From: an uncultured Actinomycetes bacterium
GTDB lineage: Bacteria > Actinomycetota > Actinomycetes > S36-B12 > UBA5976
DNA length: 40,597 bases
NCBI GenBank assembly: GCA_903892635.1
Contig: CAITJH010000010.1
Span: forward strand, 1-40,597
Direction of reading: 5' to 3'
Numbering within the stretch: the stretch's first letter is position 1; each line of letters starts with the position of its first letter. Below, one piece after another: positions 33,618 to 40,597 of the stretch. Made by a program: the position numbers and the translations under genes. Below the pieces are notes generated by a model, which was not told where the DNA came from, did not search any database, and saw only the letters and a program-made list of their open reading frames with translations.

Positions 33618-33886
33618 TGACTTTCGTCATCGGAGTTGCCGCCTGGAGGCAAACCTTCGAAGATCTCTTTACATTCGGGGCAGACAGGAAATTTTCCAGG
33701 ATCACGGCCAGGAACCCACACTTTGCCGCATAACGCCACGACAGCCCCACCCATGACAGCACTTTCGACAATCTTGTCTTTGCGTACGTAGTGCGCGAAT
33801 CTTTCGTGGTCACCAGCTTCTGTCTGTTCAACAGTTCGTTCGTCCGTCAACACGCCATCTTGGGGGCGGTACTCAACATCGACCAT
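33614..33886 (-). CDS. DUF3039 protein
   Basis: The 90-residue protein matches the actinobacterial DUF3039 pattern: GDHERFAHYVRKDKI, ALCGKVWVPGRDP and FPVCPECKEIFEGLP. The three cysteines (one in LCGK and CPEC) suggest a small metal-binding ribbon. Function is unknown. The start is fixed by TAAGGT exactly six bases upstream. Its coupling with an MFS gene and its divergence from the glycosyltransferase are clear. Confidence 0.9.
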   Translation of the reverse strand: MVDVEYRPQDGVLTDERTVEQTEAGDHERFAHYVRKDKIVESAVMGGAVVALCGKVWVPGRDPGKFPVCPECKEIFEGLPPGGNSDDESQ

Positions 33887-33898
33887 GTTTACACCTTA
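33887..33898 (-). promoter_or_regulatory. Leaderless -10 of the DUF3039 gene
   Basis: TAAGGT (33898-33893) is followed by GTAAAC and the ATG at 33886. Confidence 0.55.
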
Positions 33899-33933
33899 AA
33901 CGAGGCTCTGCGGGTATGCCTAAAGACTGCTCC

Positions 33934-33945
33934 TAGACTTGAACT
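33934..33945 (+). promoter_or_regulatory. Leaderless -10 of the glycosyltransferase gene
   Basis: TAGACT is followed by TGAACT and the ATG at 33946. Together with the DUF3039 promoter it makes a 59-base divergent promoter region. Confidence 0.6.
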
Positions 33946-34641
33946 ATGTCTGAGAAGCCCGCATCTGCGCCGCTGAATCTAGACGCCGCAATTGTTGTTC
34001 CGGTCTACCGTGAAGCCACAGTCATTGGTTCAGTCATTAATGAACTCAAGGCTTCTTTTGCCAACATTTTTGTTGTAGACGATGGCAGCCCTGATGGTTC
34101 GGGCGATATTGCACGTCAACATGGCGCTCGGGTAATCGTTCATCCTCTGAATTTCGGCCAAGGTGCTGCACTTCAAACTGGCATCGAAGCCGCATTGGCG
34201 GATCCGACAATTAAGTACATCGTGACTTTTGACGGAGATGGCCAACACTCAGTTGCCGATTCCGTGGCGATGGTCGATCGGTTGCGCGCAGGTGACGTTG
34301 ATGTGGTCTTTGGTTCACGCTTTTTGGACGAGCGTACTGAACTCACTGCTGCAAAGCGATTAGTGTTGCGCGCTGCAGTTGGCTACACAAATATGACTAC
34401 AGGTCTCAAGCTCACAGATGCCCACAACGGACTTCGTGCATTTACACGCGAGGTCGCACAACACATTGATCTCAAGCATGATGGCATGGCACATGCAACT
34501 GAAATTGTGCAGCAAATTAGTGATGGCAACTACCGCTTTGTTGAACTTCCAGTTCACATTCTCTATACCGACTACTCGCGCGCCAAAGGTCAAAGCCTAT
34601 GGAACTCGATTAACATATTGTTTGACTTGATTGTGAGGTAA
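33946..34641 (+). CDS. GT2 glycosyltransferase, dolichol/polyprenyl-phosphate mannosyltransferase-like
   Basis: The 231-residue GT-A enzyme has the nucleotide-sugar region AIVVPVYREATVIGSVI, FVVDDGSPDGSGDIA, and the metal-binding FDGDGQHS (DxD type), then DVVFGSRF. A polyprenyl-phosphate hexosyltransferase of this type charges lipid carriers on the inner membrane face. No membrane helix is present in the protein itself; the next gene, DUF2304, supplies a membrane partner, a pairing often seen in actinobacteria. The two genes are three bases apart. Confidence 0.88.
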   Translation: MSEKPASAPLNLDAAIVVPVYREATVIGSVINELKASFANIFVVDDGSPDGSGDIARQHGARVIVHPLNFGQGAALQTGIEAALADPTIKYIVTFDGDGQHSVADSVAMVDRLRAGDVDVVFGSRFLDERTELTAAKRLVLRAAVGYTNMTTGLKLTDAHNGLRAFTREVAQHIDLKHDGMAHATEIVQQISDGNYRFVELPVHILYTDYSRAKGQSLWNSINILFDLIVR

Positions 34642-34644
34642 ATC

Positions 34645-35010
34645 GTGAGACTAGCTCAGTTCGTATTGCTCGTAATCATTTTTGTTGCATTGTGGTTCGC
34701 TTTGCATCACCGTTCACGGACAGAAGCGCGCGCGTTTCGTCGAATTGCATTCTTTTTGCTCCTCGGAATCGTTATTGCTTCCGTGCTCTTTCCAGGAATG
34801 CTTACTCGCATCGCCCATGTCGTTGGAATCGGTCGTGGTGCAGACCTCGTTATTTACCTCACAGCCATCGGCTTGCTTTACGTATCAATTAGCGTCTACC
34901 TGAAGTTTGGCGACATGGATCGTCGAATCACACTTCTTGCACGCCAAATCGCACTTATGGAAGATTCGGGCGCCATCTCGCATCCAGATAGAACTTCCGA
35001 GTCTAAGTAA
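34645..35010 (+). CDS. DUF2304 membrane protein
   Basis: The 121-residue protein has three hydrophobic segments (FVLLVIIFVALWFAL, FLLLGIVIASVLFPG, LVIYLTAIGLLYVSISVYL) and a C-terminal helical tail (DRRITLLARQIALMED) that fits a coiled coil. This is the DUF2304 pattern, usually next to GT2 polyprenyl-phosphate glycosyltransferases, and probably serves as their membrane anchor or partner. The start is GTG. The TRIC gene follows after three bases. Confidence 0.88.
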   Translation: MRLAQFVLLVIIFVALWFALHHRSRTEARAFRRIAFFLLLGIVIASVLFPGMLTRIAHVVGIGRGADLVIYLTAIGLLYVSISVYLKFGDMDRRITLLARQIALMEDSGAISHPDRTSESK

Positions 35011-35013
35011 TTC

Positions 35014-35688
35014 ATGCACGGCATCATCGCGGGCATTGCAACTGTCCCACCACAGCTTCCACCAGTAATTGATCTTGGTGCGGTGGCCCTTGGCGCGGTT
35101 TACGGAGCCACGCTTGCTGCATCCCGCAAGGCACCGCTTATTGGAGTACTCATCATCTCCGTCATGATGGGCGTTGGCGGCAGCATCATGCGCGACATTC
35201 TGCTCCACACTGACATCAACGTGCTGGTCCACGGTCGATACATGATCACCGTCATGATCAGCGCACTTGTCGGTTCACTTATTGGGCATCGGCTTCTTCA
35301 ACCACTGTGGTTAATTTTGATGCTTGATGCAATCGTCATGGGAATGTTCGTCATTGTTGGAACCGAAAAGGCATTCTTATTTGGCATGCCAACGGCATCG
35401 TCTATCTTCATTGGAACTGTGGCTGCAATTGGTGGTGGAATATTTTCTGATGTCTTGATGGGACAACAACCTGACATCATGACCCGCGGTCCGTGGAATG
35501 CCTCTATCGCACTTGTGTGCGCGGCATGGTTCACAATTTTTGCAAACGCCAACATGATTACATTTGCTGAAATTTCAACAGTAATTTTGGCTACTGGAAT
35601 TAAGGGCATGGCTTTGTGGCGTGGCTGGGAAGCCCCAATGCCAGAACATTTAAGGCCCACTGAATGGATTCGCCGAACACGAGGATAG
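35014..35688 (+). CDS. TRIC-type cation channel family protein (UPF0126)
   Basis: The 224-residue membrane protein has about seven helices in two repeats. Family motifs are VMMGVGGSIMRDILLH in the first repeat and AAIGGGIFSDVLMGQQPDIM in the second, both of the GG(G)xxRD/D type of UPF0126 (YicG-like), related to trimeric intracellular cation channels. In the second repeat the usual Arg-Asp is Ser-Asp, an oddity. Ion selectivity is unknown. It ends the GT2-DUF2304 run, 21 bases before the aminotransferase gene, which has its own -10. Confidence 0.85.
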   Translation: MHGIIAGIATVPPQLPPVIDLGAVALGAVYGATLAASRKAPLIGVLIISVMMGVGGSIMRDILLHTDINVLVHGRYMITVMISALVGSLIGHRLLQPLWLILMLDAIVMGMFVIVGTEKAFLFGMPTASSIFIGTVAAIGGGIFSDVLMGQQPDIMTRGPWNASIALVCAAWFTIFANANMITFAEISTVILATGIKGMALWRGWEAPMPEHLRPTEWIRRTRG

Positions 35689-35697
35689 GAACGTCAA

Positions 35698-35709
35698 TAG
35701 GCTGTGTTC
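35698..35709 (+). promoter_or_regulatory. Leaderless -10 of the cysteine-desulfurase-like gene
   Basis: TAGGCT is followed by GTGTTC and the ATG at 35710. This favours the ATG over the in-frame GTG at 35704. Confidence 0.6.
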
Positions 35710-36918
35710 ATGGCTTTTGATGTTGACCGTATTCGTTCCCAATTTCCGTCGCTTGATGCTGGCGCTGCCCATTTCGATGGCCCTGGCGGCACCCAGACTC
35801 CCAAGTCGGTCTACCAAGCGATTGTGGATCTGCTCGCAGGACCAGTGGCTAATCAAGGAACGGTGACACTTGCCGAACAACGTGCCCAAGCTGCCGTAGT
35901 TGGTGCACGCCAAGCTATGGCTGACCTACTTGGTGCCGATCCTGATGGCATCGTTTTTGGTCGAAGCATGACTGCATTGACGTTTGATTTTGCTCGAACA
36001 CTTTCGCAAGATTGGGGTCCTGGCGACGAGATTGTCGTTTCGCGACTTGATCACGATGCCAACGTTCGACCATGGGTGCGTTACGCCGAAAAGAGTGGTG
36101 CAACTGTTAAGTGGATTAACTTCGACACAACCACCGGATACTTAGACGTCACCGATGTGGAATCTGTGTTGAGCGATCGGACCAAGCTCGTTGCACTTAC
36201 TGGCGCATCAAATCTAATTGGTACACGACCGGATCTTCCAGCAATCGCAAAGTCAGTGCATGCCGTTGGCGCACTCTTCTACGTTGATGGCGTTCACTTG
36301 ACAGCACACACAGCAATCGATGTAAAAGCGATTGGCGCTGATTTCTACGGTTGTTCTCCATACAAGTTCTTTGGTCCACACATTGGCGTCATGGCCGCAT
36401 CTCCTACATTGCTCGAAACTTTGCACCCAGACAAACTATTGCCATCAACCGAAGTAGTTCCGATGCGATTCGAATTAGGAACACTCCCCTATGAGCTTTT
36501 GACTGCCATAACTGCAGCAGTGGATTTCATTGCCGATATGGCACCAAGCACTGGCACTCGACGAGAGCGCATCATTGCTTCGATGAACGCTGCTGAAGAA
36601 TACGAAGATTCACTAAGCCACCGGTTACGCGACGGTTTGAAGTCGATTGATGGCGTAACCGTTTACAGCAATGCACGGTCGAAAACACCAACAGATCTTT
36701 TTCGAATTGACGGCGTTGATGGCGAACGTGCCTACGAATACTTCGCTAAGCACAACGTCAATGCACCATCAAGTAGCTTTTACGCAATTGAATGCTCTCG
36801 CTACCTTGGACTTGGTGACGAAGGCGGCATTCGCGCAGGACTCGCGCCATATAACACGGTCGAAGATATCGACCGATTGTTGGCCTGTGTACGAGATTTA
36901 GCTAGCGGAAAGCGTTAA
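35710..36918 (+). CDS. Cysteine desulfurase-like class V aminotransferase
   Basis: This 402-residue PLP enzyme has the PLP lysine Lys219 in GCSPYKFFGPHIG, Asp193 and His196 in YVDGVHLTAH, and the SRLDHDANVRPW motif characteristic of the VC1184-type subfamily (TIGR01976), which is related to cysteine desulfurases but not tied to a known iron-sulfur operon. I see no mobile catalytic-cysteine loop of the SufS kind that I can place. No suf or isc genes are near. It converges on the DoxX-Rieske gene with six bases between. Confidence 0.85.
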   Translation: MAFDVDRIRSQFPSLDAGAAHFDGPGGTQTPKSVYQAIVDLLAGPVANQGTVTLAEQRAQAAVVGARQAMADLLGADPDGIVFGRSMTALTFDFARTLSQDWGPGDEIVVSRLDHDANVRPWVRYAEKSGATVKWINFDTTTGYLDVTDVESVLSDRTKLVALTGASNLIGTRPDLPAIAKSVHAVGALFYVDGVHLTAHTAIDVKAIGADFYGCSPYKFFGPHIGVMAASPTLLETLHPDKLLPSTEVVPMRFELGTLPYELLTAITAAVDFIADMAPSTGTRRERIIASMNAAEEYEDSLSHRLRDGLKSIDGVTVYSNARSKTPTDLFRIDGVDGERAYEYFAKHNVNAPSSSFYAIECSRYLGLGDEGGIRAGLAPYNTVEDIDRLLACVRDLASGKR

Positions 36919-36924
36919 CGTCAC

Positions 36925-37938
36925 TTAAGCAAGAAAGATGTCAGTTCCGCTAACGGTGACTGTGAATTTTTCAAGGTCACGGTGCGCTGGCCCACGAGTA
37001 ACAGCACCCGAGGTTCCATCGAATTCCGCGCCGTGGCATGGGCAATGAAAAATATCTGATGCCTTGTCAAAATTCACGATGCAACCTTGGTGAGTGCACA
37101 CTGCGCTACAGGCAACAAAAGTTCCAGCTGCAGGTTGCATGACATATCCTGGCTTACCTGTTGCAGGGTTCATGAACTTAAATGCAGATCCAACTGGAAC
37201 GTCAGTTACCGAAGCAATCTTCGTGCCAGAAGTTGCTGCTGAAGCACTCGCTGAGGCAGTCGTCGAGGCACTTGCACTCGGCGTTGCAGTCGCTATGACC
37301 TTGTTGCTATTTGATTTGTAGCCAATGACTCCAACGGCTAGTCCGGCAATACCAGCGCCGCCGGCAACTGCACCGGTCTTGAGAAGTGTGCGTCGCTTAA
37401 TCTCATTTTCTAACGGTGCATTGCTGATGACAGCACCGGGTGCAACACCCTTGTCACGGCGAACGCCTTCAGCGATTTTCGAACCTAGGGATAAGTAGTT
37501 TCCGTCACCAGCGATGATCAATGGAAGTAACGCCGCCATGAATACGATGTCAGGACCAAAGTAGTAAGGCGATGTTCCCCAACTCACAGTCAAGAAGAAT
37601 GATGTCGACAGTCCAAATGCGCCAAGTGCGGCCCATCGGGTCCAAATTCCAAAGAGAATTCCCAAACCAGAAAGCAGTTCACCTGCAGCGATCGCGAAAG
37701 CAAAGATCGCATGGTGCTCGAGGGTGTGATTAAGAATAAATCCGATCGGACTATTTACACTCGCGGCTTGAGTTTGTGACAGAAAGCCGTTGGATGATGT
37801 GGCACTCCAATAGTCAGCGCTGAAGAACTTTTGTAAACCTGCGTAAATAAATGTAAATCCAAGGAAGGCGCGCAGCGGGAAAAGCGCGAGACCCAGATTG
37901 CTGGATTGGGATGGAACACGACTACGAGAATTCGACAT
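36925..37938 (-). CDS. Fusion of DoxX-type membrane domain and Tat-dependent Rieske domain
   Basis: The 337-residue protein has a DoxX/DoxD-like four-helix domain (residues about 15-150: FPLRAFLGFTFIYAGLQKFF, GELLSGLGILFGIWTR), a twin-arginine segment EIKRRTLLKTG followed by a hydrophobic helix (181-205), a Ser/Ala/Thr-rich linker (216-240) and a C-terminal Rieske domain. Cluster ligands are Cys281 and His283 in CTHQGC and Cys299 and His302 in CPCHG, with Cys286 and Cys301 placed for the disulfide. The layout is like actinobacterial QcrA, where the last helix needs Tat. An outer-face electron-transfer role with a quinone partner is inference. The ATG at 37938 is preferred to an upstream start at 37965. 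Confidence 0.88.
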   Translation of the reverse strand: MSNSRSRVPSQSSNLGLALFPLRAFLGFTFIYAGLQKFFSADYWSATSSNGFLSQTQAASVNSPIGFILNHTLEHHAIFAFAIAAGELLSGLGILFGIWTRWAALGAFGLSTSFFLTVSWGTSPYYFGPDIVFMAALLPLIIAGDGNYLSLGSKIAEGVRRDKGVAPGAVISNAPLENEIKRRTLLKTGAVAGGAGIAGLAVGVIGYKSNSNKVIATATPSASASTTASASASAATSGTKIASVTDVPVGSAFKFMNPATGKPGYVMQPAAGTFVACSAVCTHQGCIVNFDKASDIFHCPCHGAEFDGTSGAVTRGPAHRDLEKFTVTVSGTDIFLA

Positions 37939-38017
37939 AGTGAAATACTCGCAGTTCAGTACCAAATTTCAGGTAACCGAATGTAAGAAATATGTAAGTT
38001 GAGCGAGTTTCGAGGCT

Positions 38018-38503
38018 TTATTTCTGTGTAGCGCCTTCAAAGGCTAATCGAAGTGCATCAAGCTCAATCTTGTTCATCGTGATCATTGCCTGCGTTGCCG
38101 CCGCGGCACCAGCAGCGTCAGGGCCGCCGATGTACTGCTCCATCGCGGGGCTTACTACTTGCCATGAAACTCCGAACTTGTCCTTAAGCCATCCGCAACG
38201 TCCAGCTTCTCCGCCGTCTGCAGTTAGCAAGTTCCAATAGTGATCGATTTCGTTTTGATCGGCGCAGGGAATTTGGAACGAGATCGCTTCGCTGAATTGG
38301 AACATTGGGCCACCGTTGAGCCCGATAAACGGTTGACCAAAAATCGTGAAGTCCACAACTACTTCTGTGCCTTGTTCGTTACTTGGGGTTTCAGTTGGCG
38401 CGATCCAGTTGTTACCTAAACTGCTGTCAGGGAAGATGCCGACATAAAAGTTGGCTGCTTCGCGAGCTTTACCATCGAACCAAAGGCATGTAGTTAGTTT
38501 CAT
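38018..38503 (-). CDS. VOC-superfamily protein (PhnB/3-demethylubiquinone-methyltransferase-like)
   Basis: The 161-residue protein has the PhnB-like pattern LTTCLWFDGKAREAANFYVGIFPDS, TEVVVDFTIFGQPFIGLNGGP, and FGVSWQVVSPAMEQYIGGPD, two beta-alpha-beta-beta-beta units of the vicinal oxygen chelate fold. Database names for this group mention ubiquinone methylation, but no methyltransferase motif is present; the function is unknown. The ATG is set by TACACT six bases upstream. Confidence 0.85.
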   Translation of the reverse strand: MKLTTCLWFDGKAREAANFYVGIFPDSSLGNNWIAPTETPSNEQGTEVVVDFTIFGQPFIGLNGGPMFQFSEAISFQIPCADQNEIDHYWNLLTADGGEAGRCGWLKDKFGVSWQVVSPAMEQYIGGPDAAGAAAATQAMITMNKIELDALRLAFEGATQK

Positions 38504-38515
38504 GGCTTAAGTGTA
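38504..38515 (-). promoter_or_regulatory. Leaderless -10 of the VOC gene
   Basis: TACACT (38515-38510) is followed by TAAGCC and the ATG at 38503. Confidence 0.55.
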
Positions 38516-38524
38516 GGCGGTTGT

Positions 38525-38538
38525 TGTGGTGGAGATGC
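38525..38538 (-). repeat. Partial copy of the tmRNA 3' end
   Basis: TGTGGTGGAGATGC here is identical to 38604-38617, which spans the tmRNA CCA end. The copy is 79 bases away in the same orientation. It may be an old attachment-site scar or a small duplication. Confidence 0.5.
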
Positions 38539-38571
38539 TGCCGAATTGCTTGCAGATACTCCACAAAAGCC

Positions 38572-38598
38572 AATGGCCCAACCATTGGTTGAGCCATT
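38572..38598 (-). terminator. Terminator of tmRNA
   Basis: A 12-bp stem with one mismatch around a three-base loop (CAACC-ATT-GGTTG core) lies eight bases past the tmRNA CCA end; on the minus strand it is followed by GGCTTTTGT. Confidence 0.75.
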
Positions 38599-38605
38599 AA
38601 TGCTG

Positions 38606-38970
38606 TGGTGGAGATGCCGGGAATCGAACCCGGGTCCTTAGGTGAAGATTTGATCCTTCTCCGAGCGCAGTTTGCATTAGCTTTTCTCTGCCCCGACGTT
38701 CACGCAAACAAGATGTCGACAGGCACAGTCACTGTTTAATTTCCCGCTAGAACCCGCGACCGGTTCCGTTGGTAAGTTCCCTAAATGACACGAGGATCCA
38801 GAGCGGGAACGCCCCTGGTCTCATGGATTTCGGGGCTAGCTATGCAGCTAGGGCGAAATCAGTGCGGTTAGATTTGGCACTTATTGGTTTTGCTGGACGT
38901 TTACGAGATGACCAACATTCTCGGCTCGCTTCTATCATTTCGACTACCAAAGTCGAAACCGTTCATCCCC
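38606..38970 (-). ncRNA. ssrA: Transfer-messenger RNA
   Basis: tmRNA rescues stalled ribosomes and tags their products for proteolysis. On the minus strand the 5' end GGGGATG pairs with CATCTCC before the discriminator A and encoded CCA at 38608-38606; the 3' half has the T arm GGGTTCGATTCCCGG. The tag frame runs from GCA at 38893 to TAG at 38840 and encodes AKPISAKSNRTDFALAA, ending in the usual ALAA degron. The 365-base length is normal. Confidence 0.95.
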
Positions 38971-39099
38971 ATCGAGTTCGCATCGCTGCGAAGTTTCTGG
39001 GGCTACACGATGTAACCACCACTATTGAGTTATGTACCTTAAGTGTAAATCACCAGGCTGACATGTGTAACCACATCTGATGCTGGCTTATTCCCAGCT

Positions 39100-40131
39100 T
39101 TAAGGTGGTGGGGTCACATGTACTGGAGGGGTGAGATCCGAACGTGCAGATGCCACTCCAAATACATTTGCGCGTACTTGAAATTGATAGTCCACAAGTG
39201 GTTGCGCTGACGAAAACACGAATTGAGTGCCTGTGGCCCTTTGAGTTTGTTGGACCCCTGACTCGACATAAAACACGTCATACGTCTGAGCATTCGTCAC
39301 TTGCGACCACGTAACGACAATGCTTTGATCTTGGACTTGGCTATTCACCTGCGATGGAACTGCAGGTGACTTAGCAAATGCATCGTTGAGGGTGACAAGC
39401 TGCAGTCCACGTTGGCTGACTAAATTGAGCATCTTGCCAAACACCTTTGACGCTTGAGTGTTGTTGGCATGTGTCAGCAAAATAACTTCATTACCGACGT
39501 ACCTCTTGGCTTTGCGCCAAATCCCTGCGACTGAAATAGCAGTCGAATCGGCCAAAGTTCCAGACCACATGACAGGCGACGTGTAACCAATTGCCGCGGC
39601 TGCCTTCACAACTTTGCTATTTATCGCTCCATACGGAGGACGAAAGAATGGTCGAGCATCAACGCCATAGTTGTTGAGCATAAACAGATGACACGTCCAC
39701 AATTCTTTTTGAATTTGTTTTGTAGAAAGTTTCGTTAAATCCAAGTGATGTGCAGTGTGATTACCCACTTGAATTTGCCCCGATGCAATAAGTGGCCGGA
39801 GCTGCGGAGCAAGAGTTTTCCATCCTGACATTGACGAGTAGACAAAAAATGTTAAACGAACATTCTCCGATTCAACCAGCGCCAGATATTTACGAAGCAT
39901 TGCAACGCTTGTGCCATCATCAATCGTCCAAGCCATTCGACGCTGACGAGATTTAGGTAATCGGAAGAGCGTTGAGCCTCGTCGGTACACGACTGTTTCC
40001 GGATTTACGGCAACGGCTGATCCAACTTCAGATTCAACCGGTTGTGCAGCGACAGGTGTAGCGATCAGCGAGGGTGCTGACAATGCAAGTGCGCCAAGCC
40101 CAAGGCTTGCCAGAACTGATCGACGATTCAC
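39100..40131 (-). CDS. Exported polysaccharide deacetylase with fibronectin-type tail
   Basis: The 343-residue protein has a signal peptide with a twin arginine (MNRRSVLASLGLGALAL... to about residue 30, cleavage near VAAQP), then a NodB-type deacetylase domain with TIDDG (motif 1, Ile in place of Phe), NHTAHH (motif 2, His-x3-His) and RPPYG (motif 3). Residues about 258-343 form a fibronectin type III-like domain (ITVTWSQVTNAQTYDVFYV-like IVVTWSQVTNAQTYDVFY) that could bind cell-wall glycan. Activity on peptidoglycan or capsule N-acetyl groups is inferred. The GTG start has TAGACT six bases upstream. Confidence 0.88.
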   Translation of the reverse strand: MNRRSVLASLGLGALALSAPSLIATPVAAQPVESEVGSAVAVNPETVVYRRGSTLFRLPKSRQRRMAWTIDDGTSVAMLRKYLALVESENVRLTFFVYSSMSGWKTLAPQLRPLIASGQIQVGNHTAHHLDLTKLSTKQIQKELWTCHLFMLNNYGVDARPFFRPPYGAINSKVVKAAAAIGYTSPVMWSGTLADSTAISVAGIWRKAKRYVGNEVILLTHANNTQASKVFGKMLNLVSQRGLQLVTLNDAFAKSPAVPSQVNSQVQDQSIVVTWSQVTNAQTYDVFYVESGVQQTQRATGTQFVFSSAQPLVDYQFQVRANVFGVASARSDLTPPVHVTPPP

Positions 40132-40143
40132 GTCATCAGTCTA
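40132..40143 (-). promoter_or_regulatory. Leaderless -10 of the polysaccharide deacetylase gene
   Basis: TAGACT (40143-40138) is followed by GATGAC and the GTG at 40131. Confidence 0.6.
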
Positions 40144-40225
40144 AATCGCTCAGTCAGATGTTCAGAGTGCTTTACAGAACTCTTACTAATGTCACTCGCT
40201 TCAAGATCACTTAAGAACAAAACAA

Positions 40226-40597
40226 TTAGAGAACGCGATGGACCTTATGTTGCGCCGATTGAGCCAAGGGACGAATAACCATCAAGTCAATGTTGAAATG
40301 ATGTGGCAACATGACAGACCAACGCACGCTTTCGGCAACATCATCTGCTGTCAAAGGTTCAGCAACACCTTCATAGATTTTTGCAGCGCGCTCGTGATCT
40401 CCACCGAAACGCTTGACGGCAAATTCATCGGTCTTGACCATTCCCGGAGCAATTTCAACAACACGAACAGGCTGGCCCGAAAGTTCCAAACGAAGCGTCT
40501 CGGCTAGTGCCGTAGTTCCGTGCTTTGCGGCTGTGTAACTTCCGCCATTTTCATAAACAATGCGCCCTGCAGTCGAACTCATGAGAACTATCGTGCC
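40226..40597 (-). CDS. SDR-family oxidoreductase, 5' part outside the window
   Basis: The frame is open to the window edge (GTIVLMSS), so the N-terminal NAD(P) domain lies outside. The visible part has the catalytic Ser (MSSTAG), Tyr-x3-Lys (SYTAAKHG), and IAPGMVKTDEF, with a C-terminal ADDVAESVRWSVMLPHHFNIDLMVIRP typical of YdfG-like serine/3-hydroxy-acid dehydrogenases. That group oxidises L-allo-threonine or serine derivatives with NADP; the exact substrate is uncertain. Confidence 0.85.
   Translation of the reverse strand, partial: GTIVLMSSTAGRIVYENGGSYTAAKHGTTALAETLRLELSGQPVRVVEIAPGMVKTDEFAVKRFGGDHERAAKIYEGVAEPLTADDVAESVRWSVMLPHHFNIDLMVIRPLAQSAQHKVHRVL

Noticed and set aside
38769-39080. 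A 103-residue plus-strand frame
   Set aside because: It lies antisense across the tmRNA and has no family features.

Overview
The window looks like chromosomal DNA of a small-genome, probably aquatic member of the Actinomycetota. Evidence for that is: a gene block matching the Mycobacterium order clpS, DUF2017, mec, cysO, cysM, murI, rph, rdgB; actinobacterial families (DUF3039, DUF3618, DUF2304, CysO/Mec); a tmRNA whose tag ends in ALAA; short intergenic gaps with many overlapping genes; and many start codons placed about six bases after a TANNNT -10 hexamer, the leaderless arrangement common in this phylum. Species assignment is inference. No gap without a gene exceeds about 210 bases. I see no insertion sequence, prophage or CRISPR array.

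Layout. 1-3.3 kb: end of a sarcosine oxidase operon (soxG), folD and a choline-dehydrogenase-like GMC oxidoreductase, together a route for methylated amines and one-carbon units. 3.3-8.7 kb: a transporter-rich stretch (three EamA exporters, a CynX-like MFS protein, an orphan damaged livH). 8.8-11.3 kb: tRNA-Lys, a 46-residue DUF2256 gene overlapping an iron-sulfur (6-4)-type photolyase, and a DUF4287/DUF1801 protein. 11.3-17.7 kb, minus strand: an imino/D-amino-acid-like catabolic set (DapA-family lyase, GntR regulator, ProC-like reductase, FAD oxidase) with a visible operator, a histidinol-dehydrogenase paralogue of the sulfopropanediol-dehydrogenase type and a Tat-exported sulfite-oxidase-like enzyme. 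17.7-22.4 kb: thymidine kinase, a nickel transporter under a Nur-like dyad, a peroxiredoxin, an MFS protein and an SDR. 22.4-26.3 kb: tRNA-Leu, an SDR and a 936-residue fusion of an APC amino-acid permease to a flavin monooxygenase. 26.3-31.5 kb: the conserved housekeeping block, in which mec is inverted and the cysO promoter carries the same dyad as the nickel transporter. 31.6-38.5 kb: HdeD, MFS, DUF3039, glycosyltransferase with DUF2304, a TRIC/UPF0126 channel, a cysteine-desulfurase-like enzyme, a DoxX-Rieske fusion and a VOC protein. 38.5-40.6 kb: tmRNA, polysaccharide deacetylase and a truncated SDR.

The most notable signals are the permease-monooxygenase fusion, the pair of identical-arm dyads at nicT and cysO, the TANNNT-N6-start pattern seen exactly at twelve genes, and the membrane DoxX-Tat-Rieske fusion.
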